DNA of 64,000 nt from Meconema thalassinum. Its lineage: Eukaryota; Arthropoda; Insecta; Orthoptera; Tettigoniidae. A program made the translations under genes and the position numbers. The stretch spans positions 526,088,861-526,152,860 of the forward strand of contig OX336390.1 of the NCBI GenBank assembly GCA_946902985.2, read 5' to 3'. Shown piece by piece: positions 21,961 through 33,687 of this stretch (positions are counted from its first letter, which is position 1; each line of letters begins with the position of its first letter). A model generated the notes under the pieces. That model saw only the letters and a program-made list of their open reading frames with translations, did no database searches and was not told the DNA's origin.

Positions 21961-22900
21961 TATGGAAATAACCTGGAAGAGGTTGAAATAAGAAAAGGAG
22001 TACGACAAGGATGCTCGCTATCTCCTTACTTATTTAATTTGTATGTCCAAGATGCCATAAATAGGATAAGAGAAGAGATTCAAGTTGGAGTAAATATACA
22101 TGGGGAAAAGATTGACATGCTCCGATTCGCAGATGACATTGCTTTAACAACAGATAATGAAGATGATCTTCAACAGATACTTCATGTAATGAATAACATC
22201 CTTAAAAACGAATTTAACATGAAGATGAATAAAAATAAAACAAAAATACTCGTATGCAGTCGGAACCAGGAAGATCATAGAAGAGCACCAGCAATTTATA
22301 TCGAGAATGATAGAATACAACATGTGAAGGAATATAAGTATCTGGGAAGCTTGATAACGTATGATGGAACCAGCAAACGAGAAATTTGGAGTAGAATTAT
22401 TCAGGCAAAAACGCCTTTTATAGAAAGAAGAATCTCTTCACATCCAGAAGTATAGACCTAAAAATAAGAAAAGACTGTTGAAGACATACGTGTGGAGTGT
22501 GGCTTTGTATGGTAGTGAGACCTGGACAATAGGGAAGTCAGAAGAGAGGAAGTTGATGGCTTTTGAGGCTTGGTGCTGGAGAAGAATGCTTAAGATCAGT
22601 TGGATACAACATATGACAAATGAAGAGGTATTCAGAAGAGCAGGAGAAAGTAGAAGCTTTATGAAGACCCTGAAAACAAGAAGAGCAAATATGTTGGGAC
22701 ATATTCTCAGACATAATAGCCTGCCAGCAAGAGTCATCGAAGGGATGTTGGAAGGGAAAAACACTAGAGGAAGACCACCACTTGCATACATCACACAATT
22801 AATGACAGTCACGAACACCAAATCATTTTGTGAATTGAAGAGGATGGCGGAGAATAGAGAAGATTGGCGAGTTGCTGCAAACCAGCCCCAGGGCTGTTAA
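21961..22900 (+). pseudogene. Non-LTR retrotransposon reverse transcriptase fragment
   Basis: Frame 1 (21961-22455) reads from RT motif B (RKGVRQGCSLSPYLFNLYV) through the catalytic FADD box (LRFADDIALTTDN) to the thumb (YKYLGSLITYDG). A frameshift near 22450 moves the rest into frame 2 (to 22900), with VWSVALYGSETW, AWCWRRMLKISW and LGHILRHNSLPARVIEGMLEG-type C-terminal signatures. Endonuclease and the N-terminal RT are missing, so the copy is 5'-truncated and dead. It is related to, but distinct from, the fragment at 62106-62925. Confidence 0.85.
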
Positions 22901-22904
22901 CTTA

Positions 22905-23328
22905 AGAGAGAGAGTATGGCTTTTAGTGCCGGGAGTGTCCGAGGACATGTTCGGCTCGCCAGAGGCCGTAGGTGCTCTAGCAGACAACCATAGGGTGAGC
23001 TACAAATTCCGTTCAATTTTAAGTAGCTCCAAATTTCGCTACCAGATGTCAATGATACCTAGAGGTGAACGTTGGAACTTTGATAGAACGTTCCAACGTA
23101 ATCTAACCTAGAAATTTCGCTTCACACAAGTTTAGTCTGTGGAAGGATCTTTTACATGCCATAAATCTATGACATGGGACTGCCGGCTTTACTTCCCCTC
23201 CGAAGGAAGGCATACTGAAGGATTTTAATGCTCTTAAAAATCCGACGACTTCGGCCGGGTTTGAACCCGCTATCTTGGGCACAGCAGTTCAGCATGCTAC
23301 CAACTATGCCACCGAAGCCGCATTGTGA
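22905..23328 (-). mobile_element. SINE family D, copy 1
   Basis: Reverse complement of 51672-52094. The tRNA-like head at the right end contains the complement of 'gggtttgaaccc' (B box, about 23258-23269) and 'ggtggcatag' (A box). The body includes 'gccgggagtgtccgaggaca', 'gttggaact' and 'aaaatccttcagt' in complement. It directly abuts the LINE remnant ending at 22900. Confidence 0.8.
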
Positions 23329-24590
23329 TGCCAAGGGAAGGATTCAGATTGCGCAATTGGCTTACTATTAACCCCCTCAATCTTTTGTGTTACCAGTGCA
23401 TAAATAATTTGTAGCCTAGTTTGATTTTAGGGGTGTTTTTAACTTACATACAAAAATTTATATCAATCGATCCAGTAGTTTTGACGTCAACCCCATAACA
23501 ACAACAACAACAAAAAACGAACAAACAAACAAAAATTAAACTGCGGATTATTTGGTCAATACTAGGGACCGGATTTTTAGGATTTTAAAATTGCATTTTG
23601 GATTTTGAAAAACACAAAATAGTTTACTTTTAGGTTTTTAATGTTAGGTTTTAAAATAGGTTTTAAGTGTAGCAAAAGTTGACATAAACTGCGGAAATCT
23701 TAAAATTAATACCTAATTGTTAGTAGAAAATCTGATTGCAACTAGAGTGTAAATATTTTACATAATGATACGTCCTCAAATTATCACCGAGAACTTCACA
23801 CGTTTAGTTAATATTTGCTCTTCTAAAATATGATAATTATTCAAATTCAATAAAACCAACGGTGACACAGGTGAATTTCACAATATAGCCTGTTTAATTA
23901 ATTTTGTTTATTTAGAATTTAGGATTATTAGAAATAGAGAGATTAATTCCCACTTTCCCGACAGTAAATAACGAAACAATAAGATATAACCTGGAAAGTA
24001 CTGAAAATATTTGAATTTTCCGGCAGGTAGAACTACTTTCAATCAAGTAGAGCTAGGAATAAACACTTTTTTCAGGTTTACTTTTAAAAATTATGGACTA
24101 AATAATCAAATATACTACAATAAATGGAACAAAACTGCAATTAGTTATTTTTAGGTGCTCGGATATCATTTAGGTTTTTTAGGCACTACAGAATTAATAC
24201 ATATGGCTCTTTTGAGTGTGGTTCGTAAAAGTATTAAAGTGTATTTAGAAGTATTTAGAAGTAAGGAAATAATAGGTAAAAACTTAAGTATCTGGTCCCA
24301 AGTCATTACACACCCCATCCGGTATAAATACAAAGTTTTAGCCATAATTCCAAATGTTCTGACTCAGACCTTACTTTATATATAAAGATAACTCAGAGAT
24401 ATATTCTTTTTAATTTCTTAGTAGAATGTGCACTTGGGATGTGATATTCTAGACGCCGATATAAAAATGTATGGCTTGAAACATTCATTAACAAATGTGG
24501 GGGCTCAAATTAAAGGATGTAAACAAAGAAGAGTAGAGCGGGGGAAAGCCACTCGGAGAGAAAGAGTAGGTGCAGCTTTAAGCCCCGAAC
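23329..24590. other. AT-rich spacer
   Basis: (CAA)n near 23499-23530 and a run of 'ttttaggtttttaatg' type repeats at 23570-23680. No supported gene. Confidence 0.4.
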
Positions 24591-24815
24591 AGGGAGAGAA
24601 TTGTCGCAGTTGAGCGCCGCTTGCCGCGCGTCCCTCGCCCTGCAGTCTGGCGCGCCACGACGCCAAGTTTGGAGGGCAATGAACTGGCGGGCTTCGATCC
24701 TAGCCCGGTCCATGACCACGCCAAACTGCGTGTCGTTAGGATAGGCCCGGCCCGGCCCGACCCAGCCGGCGTCTGGCGTAGGGCTGTCCATCTCTTTACA
24801 CCATAGTGTGTTCAA
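24591..24815. other. GC-rich island, unidentified
   Basis: GC content rises sharply against the neighbours, with 'cgccgcttgccgcgcg', 'ctggcgcgcc' and 'ggcccggcccggcccgac'. Short open frames exist on both strands, but neither has a recognisable domain. It could be a fragment of a repeat or of a GC-rich gene region. Confidence 0.3.
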
Positions 24816-25056
24816 TTCCTGAGTGGGAAAGTCGATTTTTAAGGGCGGGAAAAATTCATGGCACTCCTAGTCATGGAACGTCAGCTCACAGAATTCCTCT
24901 TGTAACACATTTCTGGCGGTAACAATTCAAAATGTGGATTCACCCAGTTAGCAGTGCTAGAGTATATCTACGAGATGCCAGTGCTGAAGGAAAATCAACA
25001 TTGATTAATAGATTGTCTAGCTTCAAAATACCTACACATGCTGGCTGAAGTCATAC

Positions 25057-25057
25057 G

Positions 25058-25103
<46 letters not shown>
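25057..25103. repeat. (ATT)n microsatellite
   Basis: About 15 uninterrupted ATT repeats adjoining SINE family A copy 2, forming its 3' tail when read on the minus strand. Confidence 0.95.
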
Positions 25104-25104
<1 letters not shown>

Positions 25105-25412
25105 GTTAAAGTACGTGGCACCGCAGCCTATGAAAGGCCTTGGCCTACCAAGCAACCGCTGCCCAGTCATTCAGTTTACAGTTTGCGGGGTGATGCTTAA
25201 TCAGCGCGTCGGATCCCCTCGACCACTAATCTTGGTCTCCGTGACTGAGGCGTTGCCTCACTCTCAGACAGCTACTCAATTGTCTTCACGAGGCTGCGTT
25301 CACCCCGTTTCAGCCATAACGTTAGTTTCTAAAATCCCTGACGGAGCCGAGAATCGAACCCAGGGCTCCAGGTGAGAGGCAGGCGCACTACCTTAACACA
25401 AAGAGGCCGATT
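25104..25412 (-). mobile_element. SINE family A, copy 2 (best preserved)
   Basis: On the minus strand a tRNA-like head reads GGTAGTGCGCCTGCCTCTCA then a near-perfect B box GGTTCGATTC (complement at about 25342-25351). The body follows and then an AAT-repeat tail (25057-25103). Related to 20885-21170 and 40990-41225. Confidence 0.85.
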
Positions 25413-25485
25413 TATTATTATCATTATAATGATATTAATCATTATTATTTTATTTATTATTATTATGATGATTAATAATAATAAT

Positions 25486-25697
25486 GGGGAGCGTGATGGC
25501 GCAGTGGCTTCGCTGCTCTTCTTTCACCCGGACGGCTTGGGTTCGAATCCCGGTGACAGAGGGGAGGAATTTTCACCTGAAAAATCACGTGGCGTCAGAA
25601 AGGGCATCCGGCCTTAAATCCCCGGCCAAAACCAAAATGAGCCTGGATTAATTATTTGGGAAAAGCCGAAGAAAATAGTAGTAGCAGTTATTATTAT
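25486..25697 (+). mobile_element. SINE family G
   Basis: The tRNA-like head has an A box at 'gatggcgcagtggcttcgct' and a perfect B box 'gggttcgaatcccgg'. The body 'gaaagggcatccggccttaa' and an ATT-rich tail follow. The element lies between AAT/ATT tracts on both sides. Only copy seen in this window. Confidence 0.75.
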
Positions 25698-26276
25698 TAA
25701 TAATAATAATTAATGTGATTTCATGGTAATAGAAAAGTGTACCGATAAACGCATGTTTTTGAAAGGTCCCCTGAGATATCACATTAATAACTCTTGGATC
25801 CGCTCAGGAAATAAGTAACTTCCACTTCAGTATTCAGTTTTATGAACTGTTTTCATGACTTTGATTCAGAGAATATCCATACACATGAATATTGGTAGAA
25901 ATAATACAAAATAATGAATAATTCTAAAGCAAAAACTAGATGGTAATGCAAATTTTGTTAAGTGAGTTAGAAGCTAATTGAATTAAATGCAGAGAGTACG
26001 TGAGGAATAATCTTTGGAGTTCTATCAGTGTCCAGTCTATGAATTCATCAGTATATCTATAAGGCTATCACTCTTCTTTCTGATTGTGACCCCCCTTTGG
26101 CAATCGTAAGTCCCAACACTTCAATATTCTCCAGATGGTATTTCTATCTTTAACATGGCATTGGACAAATGTGTAGTGTTCTTTTCGTTGTCATCTTCAG
26201 CTAGACAAGTTCAGTGATACCTAGTAATTTATTAATAGAATCGCTTTTTCAGCTTGTCATCACAAATGCAGTCAAC
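25698..26276. other. Unassigned spacer
   Basis: AT-rich. No gene or shared repeat recognised. Confidence 0.4.
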
Positions 26277-26278
26277 TA

Positions 26279-27627
26279 CAGTGAGTATCTCACGACTCGG
26301 CCGGCCGGCACGCCCACATACTCCTCGGTTCCAAGCTCTGTGAACTTGTGGGGTGAAGAGCAGAGGCAAGGTAGGAGCAGGCGAGAATTGAGAAGCCTGT
26401 CGACAGCTCGCCGTGTTACCTGACATTCTCGTCTATTCCAATACTGCTAACATGGATCTTTTCTGAAACCAGTGTGGCGTTGGGAATGAGTGACTGAGTC
26501 ACCGACTAATGTATTTGCTTCTGTTACTACGCAAGGACCGAGAAACCTCATCACTCGTCACCTCCACTACTTATAGTCTGCGATGCACATTCCTCTCAGG
26601 TCCACGCAGCTTAGACTCGAGCAGTATCTGTCTCCCGTTGACTCATCACTCTCCGCTCGGCATAACATACCACTTCGCTAACGTTATCCGTACATGACAT
26701 GAGATAACAATTAAAATTAATAAAATAAGCTGCTACTACCTTATGACAGGAGATATTCTAAATGTTCTCCTCCTACATCCACACATTTCCGGCATCATCT
26801 TAGGAAACTCTGATTCACACGCATATGTTCGTCTTTCGTAAATGAGGCTATTTCTCTCCGGATATGTTAATATTTTTCTCGGATGAAGCTTGGTTCCATT
26901 TACACGGGTATGGTTCGACGACGCAGAATAACAGATATTGGAGTAGAGAAAGTCCCCATCGCATATACGAAATTCTTCTACATAACGAATGGGTCAGAGT
27001 ATGGTGGGCAGTGAATGGATACATTATTATACGGCCTATCCTTTTCCAGGGCACAATTGATGCACAAAGGTACAGAGATAATATACTCAAACTATTTTTT
27101 GAAGAACTGACTGACACTAACTCTCGAAATGGATGTATTCAGATCGACTCTGCCACCGCGCGAACAGCTCATTACAGATTAAACTTAATTGAGGAAATTT
27201 TTTAATACCGTGTAATTAGTACGGACTTATGGATGTCACGGTACCCATAATATTTAATTGTTTGTGACTTTTATTTATATGGGTACTTAAAAAATAAAGT
27301 GTATGCAAGAAACCCTCACATGTTGGGCGAACTGAAAGAACATATCCGGAGAGATATAAAGCCTCAATTACGAAAGACGAACATATGCGTGTAAATCGGA
27401 GTTTCCTAAGACGATGCCAGAAATGCGTGGATGTAGGAGAAGAACATTTAGAACGTCTCCTGTCATAAGGTAGTAGCAGCTTATTTTATTAATTTTAATT
27501 GTTATCTCATGTCATGTACGGATAACGTTAGCGAAGTGCTATGTTATGCCGAACGGGGAGTGATGAGTCAACGGGAGACAGATAAGCTGGGCGCGCCGGC
27601 CGGCCGAGTCGTGAGAGAGACTCACTG
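26279..27627 (+). mobile_element. Rearranged mariner-like transposon with long inverted arms
   Basis: The termini 'cagtgagt...ctcacgactcgg' (left) and 'ccgagtcgtgag...actcactg' (right) are inverted repeats flanked by TA on both sides (26277-26278 and 27628-27629), the Tc1/mariner target. The right arm (27345-27627) includes the transposase C-terminus. The left arm (26279-26316 plus 26621-26862) is its reverse complement, interrupted by about 300 bp of unrelated sequence. The N-terminal half of the transposase gene is absent. Confidence 0.75.
26864..27468 (+). pseudogene. Mariner-family transposase, C-terminal half, broken
   Basis: The frame starts at the DDE core FFSDEAWFHLHGY (first catalytic D) and continues through WWAVNGYIIIRPILF and QIDSATARTAHY (second D). 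A TAA stop at 27203 and another at the expected third-D position (about 27245) follow. Same-frame sequence then gives VCDFYLYGYLKNKVY and LGELKEHIRRDIK. A 1-nt shift near 27393 is needed for the last 25 codons (NRSFLRRCQKCV to the stop at 27468). The N-terminal DNA-binding domain is gone; it cannot be active. Confidence 0.82.
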
Positions 27628-27774
27628 TAGATTGAGTGCCTGAAATAAATACATCAATTATTTATATATTTTATTAATCACTTCTCATACCAGTCCCTCC
27701 AATTGTATGAGAAGTGTTTTGTGCAACTTATAAATAATTCGTGTATTCGTGTATTTCAAGCTCTAGGAAATCAA

Positions 27775-28180
27775 TTGTTGTTGCTGTTGTTGTTTCGTTT
27801 GAGGGACTTTAACATCGTGGTCATTTAGCCCCTTGTACTCGGGTGAGTGTGGAATTTTGTCTGATAACTTGCCTTATTGTGATGGTTGTGTTAGTGTGTA
27901 TATTTGTAATTCAGATGAGGATTAGCAAGGAGGCGCCGTGGCTTTAAGTTAGGAACCATCCCGGCATTTGCTTGGAGTAGAAGTGGGACTCCACAGCCAT
28001 TTCCTGAATGGCTGACGTGGGAATGGAACCAATCCCTTCTCAGTTTTGACTCACGAGGTCGAGAGTCCCGGCTCCAGCCCTCAGACAAGAATTAAATTTC
28101 TTGGCAGAGCCGGGAATCGAACTCGGACCTCGGGGGAGAAGGACAAGAATGCTAGCCACGACACCAAGATGTGGTAAAAG
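27775..28180 (-). mobile_element. SINE family B, copy 3
   Basis: Near full-length minus-strand copy. The tail complement 'gttgttgctgttgttgtttc' is at the left, then 'catcgtggtcatttagcccc', then the body core complement 'ccggcatttgcttggagtag'. The tRNA-like head complement 'ggcagagccgggaatcgaac' is at about 28103-28122. The B-box complement is well preserved. Confidence 0.8.
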
Positions 28181-28309
28181 ATAACTGTTATTTCCCAACT
28201 AATCTAATTGGATACACTCGTGCTGACTAACTTAAAAGCAATTCCACTATTTGAAACACGTATAGTCACTACTGTAACGGACCGGAATCGATTTCTGGTT
28301 TATTGTCCA

Positions 28310-28515
28310 GTTAAGAGGCGCAGTCGGTTAGGTATATAAAGTGGTGGCCTTCTAAACTCAAGATAGTGGGCTCAAATATGTGATGGCATTTAGTGTATTC
28401 AAATGTGTGTGTGTCAGTAGAATTTACCGGCTAGTTAAAGAACCCTTATAGAGCAAAATCCCGTCACACTGGTAGGCCTATCTCTAAAGTCACAGCAGTT
28501 TAAAGAGATATTAAA
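28310..28515 (+). mobile_element. SINE family C-like, diverged
   Basis: The head 'gcgcagtcggttaggtatat' and the body 'tcagtagaatttaccggcta' to 'gtcacagcagtttaaagaga' are collinear with family C but strongly diverged. A similar diverged copy lies at 55140-55345. Confidence 0.5.
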
Positions 28516-28897
28516 CCTAAAAATTGCAATATTAGACTATTATCATATAAAATATAGACTTATGAGCATGAATTTTAGCTCGGTGTAGGTGTGTTTGTTT
28601 CCTCCAAATAACTTTCGAATGGCTGGACCTAGCAGTAAGTCAGTCGCACCTGCTGACACCACAAGCGTTCTTTTCAGAAGCAATCTGCTTACAGACCACA
28701 TGAACACCTGGATTAATTGAGATAGAAATTAATTGATTGTGTTTTTTATCATTTAAAATCCAAAATTTGGGAATTTTAATTCCAAACTTAGTTATTTTGT
28801 AGCATCTATGATTTTCAGATTTGGCATTTTGTATAAAATGTGTTGCAAATGAGGATTTTGTAGCAATTACGACTAAGAATGAATGAATAAATAATAA

Positions 28898-28929
<32 letters not shown>

Positions 28930-29639
28930 TGAACCCATGTACCATGGCCTCGAAAGGGAGTCGAATCCATGTACTTTGAGAAAGGAATGAAAGAATCATA
29001 CAGTCTCTAAGGGAACGGAGAGAGATTTCCAGCCAGGATTATAGCCTAACATTGTGCAAGCGCTAGGGCCAGGTGTTCCTTAGATGAGCTCATGCCTCTT
29101 GACATTTATAAGGAGCCAGTCATGGATATTATTAGAACGAGTGGAAAGTTTTGACTGTAAGACGAAGAAGCTGGACTCGGAAATTGCTCTTACGTTGCAG
29201 GAATATGGCAACCTCGCTGCTGAGTCAGAACAGGAATAATTAAATTTAACCCGTTTACGAGTATAAAAATAAGTAAACAGATACAGTACGGTGAATCAAT
29301 TTGGATTAGAGATTTTTGTGTAAAGAAAAACCTTGTAAAAATTGCACAGGAGAAAACTGCAAACGCAAGTAGACGTCATTGGGGGTTCACCGAGACCCAA
29401 GGAGTGGGAGAATAAAAAAAGAACAGCACCACCCACACAGTTGAGGACGAGAAATTAATTAATATCTCGGAAATGCACGATCGATTTCCATGCACAGGAA
29501 GATTATTTTACGTTTGGAAGACGAGCTTTCTGGATATATAATTTTTATAATTGTGCGACAATTAGTTCAAAAGTTGGTCACGAAAAGGACTAGAGTTTTA
29601 TCTTTTTGTGGCTGAATAGTATAAAGCTCCTGGCAGAGC

Positions 29640-30090
29640 CAGACAAAACATGCAGTTATTCTGACAGCCCGTGAGGGGGTGTTACTCTGCATCAGTGCAT
29701 GCAGTCTACGAGAGCCCGTGAGGGGAACGTCACGCTGTATCAGTACATGCAGTATTAGTCCGTCCAGGGGGGCGTTACGCTGGAGCATCATAATCATCAG
29801 TCTACGAGCATTCCGTGAGCGGAAGTGCTGCACCACATCGTATATGCAGTTACTCTGACAGCCCGTGAGGGGTGTTACTCTGTATCACGCCGGAAGAACA
29901 GTATTCAAGAGCCCGAGGGGGGCGTCACGACGCATCATGCAGTATTAGTCCGTCCAGGGGGGCGTGACTCTGGAGCATCATAATCACTCAGTCTACGAGC
30001 ATTCCGTGAGCGGAAGTGCTGCACCACATCGTATACGCAGTATTCAAGAGCCCGTGAGGGGGACGTTAAGCTGTATCAGACATCGATCCA
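29640..30090 (+). repeat. Imperfect ~190-bp tandem repeats inside 5' LTR
   Basis: 'agcccgtgagggg' recurs at about 29667, 29713, 29850 and 30049 in alternation with 'tagtccgtccagggggg' (29755 and 29946) and 'cattccgtgagcggaagtgc' (about 29810 and 30000). The larger period, measured between the paired long segments, is about 190 bp. The same array is present at 37315-37765. It may act as an enhancer or structured RNA region; that is inference. Confidence 0.75.
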
Positions 30091-30621
30091 GAGCCTGTGG
30101 GAGGCTATGCTACAAGTTCACCGAGTGTAGACCAGTTACGATATAAGTACGCTACGCTGAGGGTTAGCAGTTCGAGACTTTGAGGAGTCCTAAATTATAA
30201 AGAACATTAAATATACGGACTTGAAAGCAATATCGCCAAAGTAAGACACAGCGATCAGTAGGGAACTTCGAGTTCCAGAAGAACACTAGTTCAATACAGT
30301 TACGAAGTTATAAGAACTCCAACAAATAAACGGCGTTACGTCTACTAAAGACATTGTTAAAGACATTAAGTCCTGTAAAGGACAAGAATAAACAGTAATT
30401 ACGATCGCGAAAGATAGAAGTTCAAGCGAAAGGAACTTAGGAACTTAGGTTCGAAACCAGAGGGAAACGTACTCTAGTGAGAAAACGTCAAAAATATACG
30501 ATAGACAGTATACGGTCCTCGAAGGGAGGCCAAGATATAGAAACTAAACGGTACGATAGACAGTATACGGTCCTCGAAGGGAGGCCAAGATATAGAAACT
30601 ATAGGGGGCGATAGACCACCA

Positions 30622-30632
30622 TATATAAATAG
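30622..30632 (+). promoter_or_regulatory. Candidate TATA box in 5' LTR
   Basis: 'tatataaatag' within a region of doubled motifs, conserved exactly at 38287-38297 in the 3' LTR. If it is used, U3 would be about 1.7 kb and R-U5 about 2.5 kb. Confidence 0.5.
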
Positions 30633-33389
30633 AGGTGACGGCAAAGTAAAGACATTTTTCGCCTAGTTAAAGCAGATAAAGTAAAGCCGAGTAATAGACA
30701 ATAGAAGCGGTTTTGAGAGACTGAAACCAGTAGTTTCCATTGTAGGAGAGAGCAACTTTGAACGTGTAAAATCACACGTCCAATGCAGGTCGATAGGATT
30801 CACATCAGGGATCATCAACAGCCGACAGAAATTGTAAAAATCGTTGAGATACGCCCGTGTGATAGGAGTGAAGTGTAAATATTGTAAGAAAAGAAATAAG
30901 AGTATCATTTTAAGTGTTTTAGGTAAAGTGAAAGCGTTTTATGCACAGTGATATGTGTTATAATATGTACCAGAGTAATATTTTTTAGTGTTTTAATGTG
31001 TGTTCAAAACGGATACACCAGTGTATTAAAAAAAATGTTGTCAGTGTTAAATATAGTGAATATGTGTCAAGAAATTTCTGTACATAAGATGAGATTGTAC
31101 AATATGGAGTAGGTCAAGAAGGTGGGCCAAAATGTCACATCAAACGAGAATAAAGGTCAGAAAGCGACCTTAAACATGTAAGTAAAGATTTTCATTATGT
31201 TTTGGGGTCGGGAGAAATTTTGTGTACAATTCCACCGGAGTTTTGAGTAGAAGGGATGTTTTTAAATGGACAATAAATAAATAAGAACGCGATCTGAACG
31301 AAAATAAGGTTTTAAGAAATAATAAATAATTATGTCAAATAATAAATCCTGTAGAGGAAATGCATGGAATAAAATGTCTGTATTTAATGAATGTTATAAA
31401 AGCAAGCGTGATAATAATAATTATAACAAAGATATTTACATAAAGGTAAATTTGAATTATATGAAAGAAATAGCTTTTGAGCTTTTGTAAGGAATGAAAA
31501 CATGATGTGAATAACAAGGTAAAGAAATCTAAATAAAGATTAAATTGAATGATATAAAAATATAGAGCGTTGAAGCCTTAACAAATGTATAAGACATGAT
31601 GTAAATGCATGTTCTTAAAAAGGGAGCGATTTATTGTCAACGGAAAAGATTAATATAAGAATTAAGATATGTATCAATTGTTACTATGAAATTTATCAGT
31701 TCTTTGGAAGACATTCGGCCGTAAGTGAATGTGTAGCGTAATGGAACGCAATTAAATAAAAAGTCACGCTAGGAACGCGTAAAAGTTAAAGTACTTGGTA
31801 AGTTACTTATGGAGGGTAGTTGATTGCAGTGAATTGAGATATGTTGTAAGTCCTCTAAATTGTGACGTAGATCACGAGGCCATGTGTGTATTATTTAAAA
31901 GGAAGCTAATGTATGGTATTATTGAGCGTAGGTCCTGTAAGCTACGGCTTGACCCTAAATCGCGTTTTGTATAAGTCCTCTGATGTGGAAATGTTCCCGA
32001 GGCATGTTAAGAGATTCGAACCTAGAATCCTTTTGTTGTTAAAGCCCCTAATTATTCGTCGTAGAATGTGTATTAATCTTCCCAATCAATGAGGACCCTC
32101 TCATAATTAATAAATGCCAAGGTTACGAAAGTGGTTTATGAGCCAAAGAATATTGTTGAATGAAAATAAGCGAGTAAAAGCCAGGTCTCTCCACAGAACT
32201 GAGAATAATGTGAAGGTTTGTTTTAAAGCATTGAAGAGAACTGCCACCGTAGGTTAGGCAGAGAGTCGCTTTCCTTGTCATAAATCACGCCCGAGTATAA
32301 TGGCCTGACCCTCATAGAGCGAGGGTGGGTAAAAACTGTCTTGTAAGATGTGTTAAATACACCGCGAGTGTTTAAAGTTGTTAATGACCCGGGCGTTGAA
32401 CCGAGGTCCTTGTAGATTGATATTATCGCTTGCCAATTCAGATCGTAGTTTCCTTATGTGATAATGGTCTTATAAGACAAATGAATTAAATAAAATCCCT
32501 ATTGTAATATTGGATGGAAAATAGGAATCCACGAGTTTTGTGAAGATAACTAGGTTTCGGGAGTGATCATAGTTTTTGACTTTGTCAAGTAATCTTTATA
32601 ACTCTGGAGTACACAAATAGTTTTCCCGATCACCGTAGTGAATTTGCAAAACTTGAGAGAGATAGTAAATATGGAGAACATGTGATATGCCCAAATATTG
32701 AAGTGAATAATTAACATGTAATTTTAAATGTAATTATATATTTGTTTTGATGATAAGAAAAGATAAAAATAATTCTTGATGTGTACAATGATATGACACC
32801 ATTATTATGAGAAAGTATCGAGCCAAAGGAGCTCGTAGTTATTTGGAACTTTAAGATAAGTACTTTATGGAAGTGAAAATAATCGTGAATTGTTGGTTTT
32901 AAAGAAAACCATGTGTTTTAATCTAATATTTGTTTTATTTTTATGTTATTCCTTGTTCACTTTGGACAAGTAGAATGATATTGGTCAGTAGTTTATGTGT
33001 TTATTTGTTTGTAGCGCCATAATTTTTGATTAATTAAATGTGTTAAAATAGGAGTTGATTTTGTTGTTATTTTTGCAAGTGTATCCTCTATTTAATCCAA
33101 AATATGTAAGTCACAGAGTGGGAGAACTTACCGCAGCCCCGAAAAATCCCGAATTGAGCAATGCTGGCATACTGTGATTTGCATATTTCTTGCTGCAAGG
33201 GCACAGGGGGGTGAATAGAAATACTGTGCTTGGATTAATAATTAGAGGAACACTAAAGACGGTCGATTCATGTAAAAGTAAAGTAATGATAGGAGTAGCT
33301 ACAATGTATAATGTTAACTGACCGCATGGGTCCCTAGAAACTCACACCGAGCAGCCCTGGATGTAAACAACCCCCTATCATCCTTTTCA

Positions 33390-33408
33390 TGGCGCTCAAC
33401 GTGGGGCT
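33390..33408 (+). promoter_or_regulatory. tRNA-Lys-type primer-binding sequence
   Basis: 'tggcgctcaacgtggggct' matches, at all but one position, the complement of the insect tRNA-Lys(CUU) 3' end including CCA. It starts 185 bp past the LTR end rather than the usual 0-10 bp. A related 'tggcgcccagtacgcagggct'-type sequence follows at 33432. A downstream tRNA-Lys PBS in a long-LTR element is reminiscent of the Osvaldo/Ulysses group as I recall it. Confidence 0.6.
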
Positions 33409-33687
33409 GCTAGCAAAACACATCTCTTTCATGGCGCCCAGTACGCAGGGCTGAGTTTTCCTAGGGAAAACCCGGGTTTTCTCGAAAAATCAAAATTTTC
33501 ATTTTTTTGAAAAAAAATGTTTTTTCGAAATTTTGAATTTTAAACACTTCCATAAAGTGTACGAGATTGATTAAAGATATCAAAAGGGTATGGTGTAGTA
33601 AAAACCCGTACCAAAGTAAAATTTTTAAAGAAATTGGGACACAATGGTTCAGATTACTATCTCTCAAGCATGTTCTAGCGATGTGGC

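Larger units (their letters stand above)
28930..33205 (+). repeat. 5' LTR of giant element (4,276 bp)
   Basis: Collinear with 36594-40870. By eye I count about 30 single-base differences and one or two 1-bp indels, roughly 0.7%. It has no long open frame on either strand, apart from accidental ones. It contains an internal GC-rich repeat block (29640-30090), a doubled 52-bp motif (30497-30600) and a TATA box (30622-30632). The length is far above the usual few hundred bp for Gypsy LTRs. Confidence 0.9.

Noticed and set aside
29567..29836. 89-codon minus-strand frame repeated at 37232-37501
   Set aside because: It is identical only because it lies in both LTRs. It covers the GC-rich tandem repeats, has no domain, and is explained by LTR duplication rather than protein conservation.
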